A stretch of DNA of 42,588 bases from Flavobacteriales bacterium (lineage in GTDB: Bacteria > Bacteroidota > Bacteroidia > Flavobacteriales > Weeksellaceae), in assembly GCA_900770875.1 (NCBI GenBank), contig CAAGLV010000043.1, positions 1 through 42,588 of the forward strand. The letters are read 5' to 3'. The notes under the pieces are model-generated. The model did not search any database, was not told the DNA's origin, and worked only from the letters and a program-made list of their open reading frames with translations. Position 1 is the first letter of the stretch. Each line of letters opens with the position of its first letter. A program made the position numbers and the translations under genes. This document shows, in pieces, positions 1 to 8,082 of the stretch.

Positions 1-9
1 AGTTTTTAG

Positions 10-84
10 GGTGAATGATGGGTCTCGAACCCACGACCTCCGGAACCACAATTCGGCGCTCTAACCAACTGAGCTACAATCACC
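10..84 (-). tRNA. tRNA-His (GUG), promoter-distal copy
   Basis: On the minus strand the sequence folds into a full cloverleaf: U8-A9, a GCTC/GAGC D stem, a seven-base anticodon loop TTGTGGT with anticodon GTG, and a T loop TTCGAGA. An extra 5' G (position 84) pairs with C73 (position 10), the hallmark of tRNA-His. No 3' CCA is encoded. The acceptor stem has one U-U apposition. Compared with the neighbouring copy (130-204) it differs by one base, at position 53. That change turns a G-U/G-C type closing position of the anticodon stem into an A-C mismatch (CCGAA against TCCGG). It is transcribed second, after the intact copy. Confidence 0.93.
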
Positions 85-129
85 GTGTATTGAATTTTGA
101 TTTTGAAACTTAAATTCTAAAGTTTTTAG

Positions 130-204
130 GGTGAATGATGGGTCTCGAACCCACGACCTCCGGAACCACAATCCGGCGCTCTAACCAACTGAGCTACAAT
201 CACC
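130..204 (-). tRNA. tRNA-His (GUG), promoter-proximal copy
   Basis: This is a full cloverleaf on the minus strand with anticodon GTG in loop TTGTGGT. The anticodon stem is perfectly paired (CCGGA/TCCGG), and G-1 pairs with discriminator C73. CCA is not encoded. It is identical to the copy at 10-84 except for one base, and the 9 bases after the 3' end are also shared. This points to a recent tandem duplication with a 120-bp period. A Bacteroidota promoter lies about 50 bases upstream (253-283). Confidence 0.95.
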
Positions 205-252
205 ATTTTTATTGAAGTTCTAATCCCTCTCAGGAGCTCTTCAATTGGATTG

Positions 253-283
253 CAAATATAGGGTTGAAATCCGTATTTCCAAA
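253..283 (-). promoter_or_regulatory. Bacteroidota-type promoter of the tRNA-His pair
   Basis: Minus-strand TTTG (280-283), a 19-base spacer and TATATTTG (253-260) match the -33 TTTG / -7 TAnnTTTG pattern known for Bacteroidota primary sigma factors. The predicted start is near 249, about 45 bases before the first tRNA. Confidence 0.75.
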
Positions 284-288
284 CAATT

Positions 289-329
289 TTTAGAAAAAAA
301 ACACTGATTTTTTCAGTGTTTTTTCTAAA
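289..329. terminator. Bidirectional terminator hairpin, bshB1 side
   Basis: An inverted repeat has core ACACTGA/TCAGTGT extended by A and T runs on both sides, with a T-rich loop (308-312). It overlaps the bshB1 stop codon (325-327). On the minus strand it is followed by a T-rich stretch, so it probably ends the gpx-bshB1 transcript just before the tRNA promoter. Confidence 0.7.
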
Positions 330-1026
330 TTAAAGAATCTAAATTGTTTACGGCGATATAATTTTTCGAAATAAATCCTTCACCAGCCTCAGTTCCTATC
401 AATCTTCCTAAATCCATTGCACGATATTGGATCGATTCGGTAAAGTTTTTGGTAGCAATTGGCGTAATTGGTTCGTTAGAATCGGGATTAAAAAACTGCG
501 TTTTGTATGCTAAGCACGATTCTACTTTCTTATCTAAAAAACCTGTAATGTCTACAACAAAGTTAGGTTCTAAAGGTAACCATTGAATGTAATGAAAATG
601 TTTTTTAGGACGCCAAGGCGCTAATCCATTTTCTATTTTAGGTAAACCTGATAAGAAAATGGCATTATTAACCAATTCTGAGCCTTTTGCATGGTCTGGA
701 TGACGATCTGATGGTGCATTGCTTAAAATTACCTCTGGTTGATATTTGCGTATCATTTCGATAACTTTAAGTTGAGCTTCTTTTTCGTTCGTAAAAAAGC
801 CATCGCCTAAATCTAAATTTTCTCTAACTATAACGCCCAGAATTTCGGCTGCATTTGTAGCTTCTTCTTTACGTGTTAAATCGGTACCTCTTGTACCTAA
901 TTCGCCTTTAGTTAAGTCGATAATTCCAACTTTTTTACCTAAACTAATTTCTTTTGCTAATGTGCCACCACAACCTAATTCTACATCGTCTGGATGGGCA
1001 CCAATTGCAAGAATATCTAATTTCAT
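325..1026 (-). CDS. bshB1: Bacillithiol biosynthesis deacetylase BshB1
   Basis: This is a zinc deacetylase of the LmbE/PIG-L family, 233 residues, the usual length. The family removes the acetyl group from N-acetylglucosaminyl-malate, the second step of bacillithiol synthesis in the cytoplasm. The metal and catalytic motif AHPDDVELGCGGT is at residues 10-22 (Asp13 is the likely general base), and a second metal motif HPDH is at 109-112. There is no signal peptide. The gene is 7 bases downstream of a thiol peroxidase-type gene on the same strand, so the two are probably one redox operon. The family and subtype are clear from the N-terminal motif and size. That the cell makes bacillithiol is inferred, since bshA and bshC are not in the window. 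Confidence 0.92.
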   Translation of the reverse strand: MKLDILAIGAHPDDVELGCGGTLAKEISLGKKVGIIDLTKGELGTRGTDLTRKEEATNAAEILGVIVRENLDLGDGFFTNEKEAQLKVIEMIRKYQPEVILSNAPSDRHPDHAKGSELVNNAIFLSGLPKIENGLAPWRPKKHFHYIQWLPLEPNFVVDITGFLDKKVESCLAYKTQFFNPDSNEPITPIATKNFTESIQYRAMDLGRLIGTEAGEGFISKNYIAVNNLDSLI

Positions 1027-1033
1027 TATGCTA

Positions 1034-1618
1034 TTAATTTTCGATCCATTTAATAATTTTAGGATCGTCTGGAGTTACACTTGAAGGATAAGAAGCTTCT
1101 AAACTTCCATCTTTATTGATTAAAAATTTGGTAAAATTCCATTTTACATCGTGATCGGACTTACCGTTTAAGGATTTTTTTGTTAAAAATTTAAATATTT
1201 CGTTTTGATTTTCGCCTTTTACATCACTTTTCTCCATCAAAGGAAACGAAACACCATAATTTAATTTACAAAAGCTTGCAATTTCTTCGTTGTTATCAAA
1301 CTCTTGTCCTCCAAAATTATCCGAAGGAAAGCCAATCACAATAAAATCTTCGCTTTTATATTGTTGGTATATTTTTTCTAAAGCATCGTATTGTTTGGTG
1401 TAACCACATTTTGATGCTGTATTAAGGATTAACACTTTTTTACCTTTTAAATCGGCAAAATTAAAAGAATCACCATTAATGTCTTCGAATGTGTAATTAT
1501 AAATCGAATTCATTTTTTTTACAGTTTTTTGTGTTGTCTCTTTAGATTTTGTTGCTTTTTTTACTTGTCCTTGGCATGAAGCAAAAACGCACATTAAGGC
1601 AATAAATAAATATCTCAT
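1034..1618 (-). CDS. Cys-type glutathione peroxidase, lipoprotein
   Basis: This is a thioredoxin-fold peroxidase of the glutathione peroxidase family that reduces peroxides, in the Cys form usually with thioredoxin-like donors. Numbering from the ATG at 1618, it has the peroxidatic motif NTASKCGYT (Cys71), FGGQEF (Gln105) and WNFTKF (Trp160), so the Cys-Gln-Trp set is complete. The N-terminus MRYLFIALMCVFASC is a lipoprotein signal with lipidation at the last Cys, implying an envelope location. It is followed by a Lys/Thr-rich tether of about 20 residues. A longer reading starts at TTG 1636, but that codon lies inside the probable -7 box (1634-1641) and spoils the signal peptide, so ATG 1618 is chosen. 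It forms an operon with bshB1. Confidence 0.9.
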   Translation of the reverse strand: MRYLFIALMCVFASCQGQVKKATKSKETTQKTVKKMNSIYNYTFEDINGDSFNFADLKGKKVLILNTASKCGYTKQYDALEKIYQQYKSEDFIVIGFPSDNFGGQEFDNNEEIASFCKLNYGVSFPLMEKSDVKGENQNEIFKFLTKKSLNGKSDHDVKWNFTKFLINKDGSLEASYPSSVTPDDPKIIKWIEN

Positions 1619-1633
1619 AGCATTTATGTTTAA

Positions 1634-1641
1634 CAAAAGTA
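1634..1641 (-). promoter_or_regulatory. -7 box of the gpx-bshB1 operon
   Basis: Minus-strand TACTTTTG matches TAnnTTTG exactly. Transcription would start near 1630, 12 bases before ATG 1618. No clear -33 TTG is seen at the expected distance. Confidence 0.5.
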
Positions 1642-1841
1642 CAATTTACTAATTTTTTGTGGATTGATGTATGTTAAAAAATATCTAACGAAATGCTTTA
1701 AATTAGAATTTTATCAGTTTTTACTTAATTAGAGGTAATTTTTGATCGTTTAATTTTTGCTTATAAGGACTTTTAAATTGGCTAAAACAAAAACTAATCG
1801 TGTTATTCAAGGCTATTTTTATATAGGTTAAAAAAGAATAC

Positions 1842-1875
1842 AAAAAAAGGGTTAGATAATTCTAACCCTTTTAAA
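1842..1875. terminator. Terminator of ccsBA
   Basis: A perfect 12-bp stem (AAAAGGGTTAGA with TCTAACCCTTTT) closes a 4-base loop (1857-1860). On the minus strand it is followed by a T run, just after the ccsBA stop. The rest of 1637-1887 is AT-rich and shows no gene. Confidence 0.85.
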
Positions 1876-1887
1876 ATTTATAAAGTT

Positions 1888-4800
1888 TTACTTTTTATGT
1901 AAATATTTTGGAACAAATTTAGATGCTAAAGTTAAAATAACCATAAATGCTAATGTCCAATAAATCCAATCCGGAACTGGAACTGGATCTCCTGCAGCAT
2001 AAGAGTGTAAACCAGATAGGTAATAGTTAACTCCAAAATAAGTCATAATTACCGACCAAACAGCCCATAAACTTGCAACATTATATGCCCAAAAACCTCT
2101 TAAACCTGGTACTAAACGCATGTGTAAAACAATTGCGTAAACAATTACCGAAATAAATGCCCAAGTTTCTTTAGGATCCCAAGACCAATAACGTCCCCAA
2201 GATTCGTTTGCCCACATACCTCCTAAAAATGTACCAATTGTTAGTAAATAAATACCAATAGTTAACGACATTTCGGATACGTAAGACATTTCTTTAATCG
2301 AAGTTTCGATTTTCGTATTCGGTTTAAATAACATAATAATTAAAACGAATAAGGCTAATACAGCACTTAATCCAAAGAATCCGTAAGATGATACGATAAT
2401 TGCTACGTGTACAATTAACCAATACGATTTAAGTACAGGCACTAATGGCGTAATTTGCGGATCTAACATCGATCCTCCATGTGCAAATCCCATCATAATA
2501 ACAGCTACCATTGCACCTGTTGCCGGAATAAATGCATTACGGTTTTTATGTAAAAGTAAACCTGCTAAAACACCAACCCACGAAATAAAAATAATCGCTT
2601 CGTAACCGTTAGACCAAGGTGCATGTCCTGTTAAATACCAGCGAACTCCTAAACCAGCGGCTTGTATAATAAAGATAATAAATGTAATACCTAAAAAGAA
2701 GTTTGTAGCGTATTTTAATGGTTTACTTTCTTTAAATAATTGAATGAATGCTAAAATAACTAAAAATGTAGCTACGATAGAATATGCAATCATTACATAA
2801 AAGAAGATATTAGCTTTATTGTAAAAAATCTCTAACTCGACTTTTTTAGGAGAAATTACTACATTTTTACCCCATTTTTGTTGGTACTTATCAATGTAAT
2901 CAATAGCGTTATCAGCAGCAGTAAAATTGCCAGTTTTAATTCCTTCCGAAACCATATTCATATAAACAGAAATCATACCTAAAGCTAAAGTATCAATTTC
3001 TACAGGATTATCGTTTGATTGATAAATCCACGATGTCCAACGTTCTGATGGATCGTTTTGTACCGGAATAATTTTTAATTGGTAACCTTTTGCTGTATTA
3101 TCTAAAATATTAAAGCGCTCGGTAACAGCAATAACCTCTTCGTCAAATTTTGATCGTTCGGCAGGTTTACGCGAAAATGCCTCGTTGTATAATTTATCTA
3201 ATTTAAAGCGTGTAGTTTGTGGATCAACTAAATTCATTAAAGAAGTGTACCCTTCGTCGTTCGCATTTGTTAATTGCTTTAATTGATCGCCACCTTTACT
3301 ACCTACTTTAATTAACGGAGCGTTTGCCCAGTAACCAGGATCCATTTGGATGGCAATAAACCATTGATCCGAAGTTAATCCGTGGTAACTATCTTTTTTA
3401 TAGATTTTACGTAAAATTTCTAAAGATTGTGTATTAAGTGGTTTAATACGACCTTCGATATCTTGCGTTAATAAATGTCCAAATTTTGCAGCATGTTCTG
3501 CTGGGATATTTACACCTTTTGCTAATTCGGCCGGATTCGACATTTCTGTAGAAATTGGATGATTTGCGTGTGGTGCTTTTATTTGTTGCTCTGTTTTTGC
3601 TGGAGCGCCATGTCCTTCACCAGGTGCATGATCATGTCCTGAATGATCTTCAGTTTGTTGACCAAAAGCAAATAATGATAAAAATAATGGAATTAAAATT
3701 AATTGCTTTTTTTGGTGTAATCCTTTTAATAAATCGTTTAATTGTACAAAACGAGTTCCTCTCCAAAATAAAGAAACAAACATACCTCCAAATAACATAA
3801 AGTAACCTAAATATGTAATGTTAGTTCCCCACCAGTCTTGGTTTACAGATAAGATTGTTCCGTTTTCTGAAGGGAAATAGCTTGATTGAAATAAACGATA
3901 TCCTTTATGGTCTAATACATTATTCATGTAAATGTGTTTCGGTGTTTCTTTACCTTCGTCGATTAATGTAATTTTAGATTCGAATGAAGAAGGATTTGAT
4001 GATCCTGGGTAACGATCTAAAATAAAATCGTCTAATCGAATACTAAAAGGTGTTTTGATAATTTTAGATCCGTATCCTAAAGAGATGTTTAAGCCATCTA
4101 AACTAACATCTGCTGTATAGTTTTGTTGTCCTTCGCCACCAACAATTGTTACAGTGTCTTTTTGTCCATTAACCGAAATTTCGGCTAAAATTGCCCCTGG
4201 TAAACGTTTTTGTTCAGGATCAAATTTATTTCCTTGGCGGTAAACAACTTTCCCAGTAAATGCAGGGTTCGGAATTACAAATTGTGCATTTAAAATTGTA
4301 TATAAAGAACGTAATTTTAATGGTTCTTCTACATTAAAGCCAACTTTACCAGCACCTTGTTCAAAAGTTTTTTCGTCGGTAATTTTACCTACTTGTTGCC
4401 CGGCCATTTGCACATATTCGCCTTCAAAAGGAGATTTAATCATTAAGTTGCTTCCTTCTCCGGTAATTTGTACTGTACCTTCCATTGGGCGATTAAACGA
4501 AACCAATGTACCGTTTAACGATTTAATTTCGCCCGAACGTATAAATACCGTCTGACGTCCACCTTCGCCAATGGTAACTAACTCTAAAATTGGTTTACCT
4601 TTTGGGCTACGTTCGATAGAATCTAAAGCGTGTGGAATAAAATCGAATGTTTTTAAGGTGATTAATTTATTATTGAATTGGTATTTACCTTCAAAATTTC
4701 GGTATAAAAAACTCGATGTGCTATCTTTACGATCAAAATATGTCATATCATATTGATGATTATCGTAAGCTAATCGCTGATCGCCATCATCAATAATTAA

Positions 4801-5169
4801 TTTAAAGTATGATTTTTTTGAAATAATTTCGTTTGATGTTTCACCTTCTGGAATTTGCATTTCTCCTTCAAAACTTACGTAACGCGTAATTGCGCCTCCA
4901 ATAAAGATGAATAAAAATGCAAGGTGGAAAACTAATAGCGACCATTTTCCCTTTTTCCAAAGTTGGTAACGTTTAATATTCATTAAAAATAAAACGATTA
5001 GCCAAACCATTAAAACTTCAAACCAAGTAGCCTCGTAAATTACAGCTTTTGCAGTAGCTGTATCATAATCATTTTCTACAAACGTTGCCACTGCCATAGA
5101 AATTGCATAAATAAGCAATAAAACGGACATGGTACGTGTTGAAAATAAATATTTTTCAAGTTTGTTCAT
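1888..5169 (-). CDS. ccsBA: Fused cytochrome c maturase CcsB-CcsA (System II)
   Basis: This inner-membrane haem transporter and ligase attaches haem to c-type cytochromes outside the membrane. At 1093 residues it fuses both System II subunits. The N-terminal ResB/CcsB part has membrane helices at about 15-30, 50-63 and 78-94, a large outside domain (about 100-445) and a helix near 451-468. The C-terminal CcsA part (about 785-1090) has several helices and the haem-binding WWD motif WGRYWSWDPKETW at 991-1003. Candidate haem-ligand histidines are His82, His921 and His1055. Between the halves lies a signal-peptide-like helix (489-503), then a His-rich segment (509-537) and a soluble domain with a GRIKPLNT motif at 573-580. 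The gene stands alone with its own terminator. Confidence 0.93.
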   Translation of the reverse strand: MNKLEKYLFSTRTMSVLLLIYAISMAVATFVENDYDTATAKAVIYEATWFEVLMVWLIVLFLMNIKRYQLWKKGKWSLLVFHLAFLFIFIGGAITRYVSFEGEMQIPEGETSNEIISKKSYFKLIIDDGDQRLAYDNHQYDMTYFDRKDSTSSFLYRNFEGKYQFNNKLITLKTFDFIPHALDSIERSPKGKPILELVTIGEGGRQTVFIRSGEIKSLNGTLVSFNRPMEGTVQITGEGSNLMIKSPFEGEYVQMAGQQVGKITDEKTFEQGAGKVGFNVEEPLKLRSLYTILNAQFVIPNPAFTGKVVYRQGNKFDPEQKRLPGAILAEISVNGQKDTVTIVGGEGQQNYTADVSLDGLNISLGYGSKIIKTPFSIRLDDFILDRYPGSSNPSSFESKITLIDEGKETPKHIYMNNVLDHKGYRLFQSSYFPSENGTILSVNQDWWGTNITYLGYFMLFGGMFVSLFWRGTRFVQLNDLLKGLHQKKQLILIPLFLSLFAFGQQTEDHSGHDHAPGEGHGAPAKTEQQIKAPHANHPISTEMSNPAELAKGVNIPAEHAAKFGHLLTQDIEGRIKPLNTQSLEILRKIYKKDSYHGLTSDQWFIAIQMDPGYWANAPLIKVGSKGGDQLKQLTNANDEGYTSLMNLVDPQTTRFKLDKLYNEAFSRKPAERSKFDEEVIAVTERFNILDNTAKGYQLKIIPVQNDPSERWTSWIYQSNDNPVEIDTLALGMISVYMNMVSEGIKTGNFTAADNAIDYIDKYQQKWGKNVVISPKKVELEIFYNKANIFFYVMIAYSIVATFLVILAFIQLFKESKPLKYATNFFLGITFIIFIIQAAGLGVRWYLTGHAPWSNGYEAIIFISWVGVLAGLLLHKNRNAFIPATGAMVAVIMMGFAHGGSMLDPQITPLVPVLKSYWLIVHVAIIVSSYGFFGLSAVLALFVLIIMLFKPNTKIETSIKEMSYVSEMSLTIGIYLLTIGTFLGGMWANESWGRYWSWDPKETWAFISVIVYAIVLHMRLVPGLRGFWAYNVASLWAVWSVIMTYFGVNYYLSGLHSYAAGDPVPVPDWIYWTLAFMVILTLASKFVPKYLHKK

Positions 5170-5186
5170 GTTAAAAAATTGATTTA

Positions 5187-5194
5187 CAAAAATA
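5187..5194 (-). promoter_or_regulatory. Possible -7 box of ccsBA
   Basis: Minus-strand TATTTTTG fits TAnnTTTG and lies 17 bases before the ATG. No -33 element is visible. The remainder of the divergent spacer 5170-5395 shows nothing recognisable. Confidence 0.4.
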
Positions 5195-5395
5195 GTGGAG
5201 TTACGGAGATTATGGGTAAAATATTCAATGATTTTTGTTATCGCTTCATAGTTAATGTTATGTTAATGGATTTGTTTTTGAACTTTTTTAATTGAGTTTT
5301 TAGATTGTGTATTTACTTTATTGATAAATAAATGTTTAAGTTTTCTTTTTGTGTTAATATTTTAATAGGTTTATGTAACACTAATTGAATTCTAT

Positions 5396-8017
5396 ATGAA
5401 GAAAATTTACTTTTCGGCGCTTTTTTTGGCGCATCTTATGTCCTATGGACAAAACATCACCTTTGCCGATCCGCATTTTAAGAATTATTTATTAGGATCT
5501 AGTTCTTCTAATGATATCGTAAGAGATAGCGATTATCGAACATTTAAATTAGATGCAAATAATGATGGAGAAATACAAGTACGCGAGGCGCTAAATGTTG
5601 CTTATTTAGAGATTAAAGGAAGCGCAATTACGCAAGTCCCCGAGGTGAGGTATTTTACAAATCTGATAAATTTAAAGTTAGAAAGTACAAATGTATCAGA
5701 TTTAAATGCATCTAACTTAGCTAATTTAAAAGTGTTACAAATTAACGATAACTTTTTTTTAAATTCGATAGCTACAGATGGTTCTCCGTTATTAGAGCAA
5801 TTTATTTATACCTCGAACAGAGGATCAATCGCTAATTTAAATTTCTTGCAAAATCAGAATATTAAAAATATGATTTTGTGGAATAATCCAAGTTTATATT
5901 CTGTTGATTTTAGTAGATATCCTAATTTAAGGGATTTAAGTGTAATGGATACGGGCAATAATATACCCAATAATACAACGTTTCCGAGTATAAATCTTAC
6001 ACAAAATCCTAATTTAGAAGTTGCTGATATTTGGGTTAAAAATATAACAGAATTAGATTTGTCTCATAATCAAAGATTATATCATGCAGGTATAAGAAAC
6101 TCAAAATTAAGAACAATAGATTTTAGTAACAATCCATTATTAAGCAGTTTAAATTTATACGATAATACTTTGTTACAAAGTGCGAATTTAGAAAGTAATT
6201 CGTCTCTAGCTATTTGTTATTTAGAAGATTTACCGGTTTTTACCAATATCAATTTACAAAATAAACCTAGTTTAAGAGATTTATCTGTTATTAATACAAA
6301 TATTGGTACGCTTAATTTATCAGGATCCGAAGCAATACAAGATATTGTATTAACTAATAATGCAATTCCAGAAATAGATCTTACAACTTCTCCAGTTTTA
6401 AAGGGGTTATCGATAAACGAAAATAATTTAGAATCTTTAGATTTAAGTAGAAATTATCAATTAAACAGAATAGATTTTGCTGGTATAAATTTAAGAAATT
6501 TAAATTTGAAAAACGGAAATCCTAATTTGTCAATTGTAATGTATCGTAATCAAAATTACGAAAATTTAAATTACGTTTGTTCGGACGATTTTAACATAGA
6601 TAAAGTTTTAAGTAAATTAATTCCTTTAGGTTTAACCGACGTAAATGTAAATAGTTATTGTAACTTTAATTTAGGAGGGTTAACATATGAGATGTTAGGG
6701 CAAGCAAGATACGATTTAAACAATAATGGATTTGATTTAAGTGATGTTCCAATTCCTTATCAACGCTATTCTGTTGCCAATCCTAATTTTGGAGGCTATT
6801 TTGTAGGTGGTTTAAGCGGTTCGTATCAATTAGCAGTAAACGAAGGCGAAACAGTTTTTGCTCCAATTTTAGAAAATCCAACTTATTATTCGGCTGTACC
6901 ATCAAATGTTACATTAAACTTTCCAACTCAGCCAAGTCCAGCAATCAATAATTTTTCTTTAATAGCAAACGGGGTTTATAATGATTTAGAAGTTGTATTA
7001 ACTCCAATCAATCAAGCACGTCCAGGAGCTATGGCAAATTATAGATTAATCTATAAAAATAAAGGAACAACAATGCAATCGGGTAGTATTGTATTAAATT
7101 TTGATGACAATTTATCAGGTTTTGTATCTTCAACAATAAATCCAGCTTCGTCAGAATTTGGTCGCGTCACATGGAATTTTACAGATTTAAAACCTTTTGA
7201 AACAAAGGAGTTCGATTTTACTTTATTATTAAACCGACCAACAAATATTCCGCCATTAAATTCGGGTGATATTTTACCATTTACAGTACAAATAAATGGA
7301 GCAGAAGATTATACACCAAACGATAATGAATTTACATTAAATCAACATGTGTTAAATGCATACGATCCAAACGACAAAACGTGTTTAGAGGGCGATTTTA
7401 TTTCGGATACACAGGTTGGTGATTATGTACATTATTTAATCCGTTTCGAAAATACAGGTACAGCAAATGCCTTAAATATTGTAGTGAAAGATAGGATTGA
7501 TGCAACAAAATTTGATGTATCGTCTTTAGTTCCGTTATCATCAAGTCATCCATTTGTAACAAAAATCGAAAACAATAAAGTAGAATTTATTTTCGAGGAT
7601 ATTCAATTGCCATTCGATGATGAGAATAACGATGGTTATGTGATGTTTAAAATAAAAACTTCCGAAAATTTAAACGTAGGCGATCAGTTTAGTAATACAG
7701 CCGAAATATATTTCGATTACAATTTTCCAATCATCACAAATACATCTACAACATTAGTAAAAGATCTTTTAAAAACTACAGATTTATCTGCGTTAAAACA
7801 AATTGCAATTTATCCAAATCCGGTGCAAGATGTTGTAACAATACAATCGGATTTACAAGTTTTAAAAGCCGAAATTTACGATGTAAATGGTCGTATTATA
7901 TTCGCTAAAGCAGTAAAAGATAATAAGGTAAATGTAGCACAATTAGCAAAAGGAACTTACGTGGTAAAATTCTTCACAAAACAAGGAACTCAAACCATTA
8001 AGATGATTAAAAACTAA
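5396..8017 (+). CDS. Large secreted T9SS cargo with leucine-rich repeats
   Basis: This is an 873-residue secreted protein. A signal peptide (MKKIYFSALFLAHLMSYG, cleaved near residue 19) is followed by an irregular leucine-rich repeat region, about residues 60-400. Its units resemble 'NPxLxxLDLSxN', with many Asn, Leu and Ser. Then come Ig-like domains, including a conserved module that starts near YDPNDK (about 655) and contains GDYVHYLIRFENTGTA. Such modules are common in flavobacterial surface proteins (DUF7619/DUF11-like). The last 70 residues (YPNP near 806, then LAKGTYVVKF and a basic end) are a type A T9SS sorting domain. It is therefore exported by T9SS and anchored or released at the cell surface. 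The biological role is unknown; adhesion or binding is a guess from the repeats. It is monocistronic, closed by the terminator at 8043. Confidence 0.88.
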   Translation: MKKIYFSALFLAHLMSYGQNITFADPHFKNYLLGSSSSNDIVRDSDYRTFKLDANNDGEIQVREALNVAYLEIKGSAITQVPEVRYFTNLINLKLESTNVSDLNASNLANLKVLQINDNFFLNSIATDGSPLLEQFIYTSNRGSIANLNFLQNQNIKNMILWNNPSLYSVDFSRYPNLRDLSVMDTGNNIPNNTTFPSINLTQNPNLEVADIWVKNITELDLSHNQRLYHAGIRNSKLRTIDFSNNPLLSSLNLYDNTLLQSANLESNSSLAICYLEDLPVFTNINLQNKPSLRDLSVINTNIGTLNLSGSEAIQDIVLTNNAIPEIDLTTSPVLKGLSINENNLESLDLSRNYQLNRIDFAGINLRNLNLKNGNPNLSIVMYRNQNYENLNYVCSDDFNIDKVLSKLIPLGLTDVNVNSYCNFNLGGLTYEMLGQARYDLNNNGFDLSDVPIPYQRYSVANPNFGGYFVGGLSGSYQLAVNEGETVFAPILENPTYYSAVPSNVTLNFPTQPSPAINNFSLIANGVYNDLEVVLTPINQARPGAMANYRLIYKNKGTTMQSGSIVLNFDDNLSGFVSSTINPASSEFGRVTWNFTDLKPFETKEFDFTLLLNRPTNIPPLNSGDILPFTVQINGAEDYTPNDNEFTLNQHVLNAYDPNDKTCLEGDFISDTQVGDYVHYLIRFENTGTANALNIVVKDRIDATKFDVSSLVPLSSSHPFVTKIENNKVEFIFEDIQLPFDDENNDGYVMFKIKTSENLNVGDQFSNTAEIYFDYNFPIITNTSTTLVKDLLKTTDLSALKQIAIYPNPVQDVVTIQSDLQVLKAEIYDVNGRIIFAKAVKDNKVNVAQLAKGTYVVKFFTKQGTQTIKMIKN

Positions 8018-8042
8018 TACATTTTTACATTAAACCAAAATA

Positions 8043-8076
8043 AAAGCCTCAGTATAACTGAGGCTTTCTTTTTTTA
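8043..8076. terminator. Bidirectional terminator between 5396 gene and M3 peptidase
   Basis: A 10-bp stem, AAAGCCTCAG/CTGAGGCTTT, has loop TATAA (8053-8057). It is followed by a T run on the plus strand and preceded by A's that serve as a T run on the minus strand. It closes both convergent genes. Confidence 0.85.
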
Positions 8077-8082
8077 AAAAAT

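Noticed and set aside
1..204. 120-bp direct repeat as a possible repeat array or attachment site
   Set aside because: The repeat is simply the two tRNA-His genes with their short 3' flanks. No integrase or mobile gene is nearby and only two copies exist.
1619..1636. TTG start for the peroxidase gene
   Set aside because: The codon lies in the -7 promoter box and adds six residues that disrupt an otherwise canonical lipoprotein signal starting at ATG 1618.
3555..3800. Plus-strand frame opposite the His-rich part of ccsBA
   Set aside because: It is a shadow of the low-complexity His/Gly coding segment on the other strand and has no separate promoter or conserved look.
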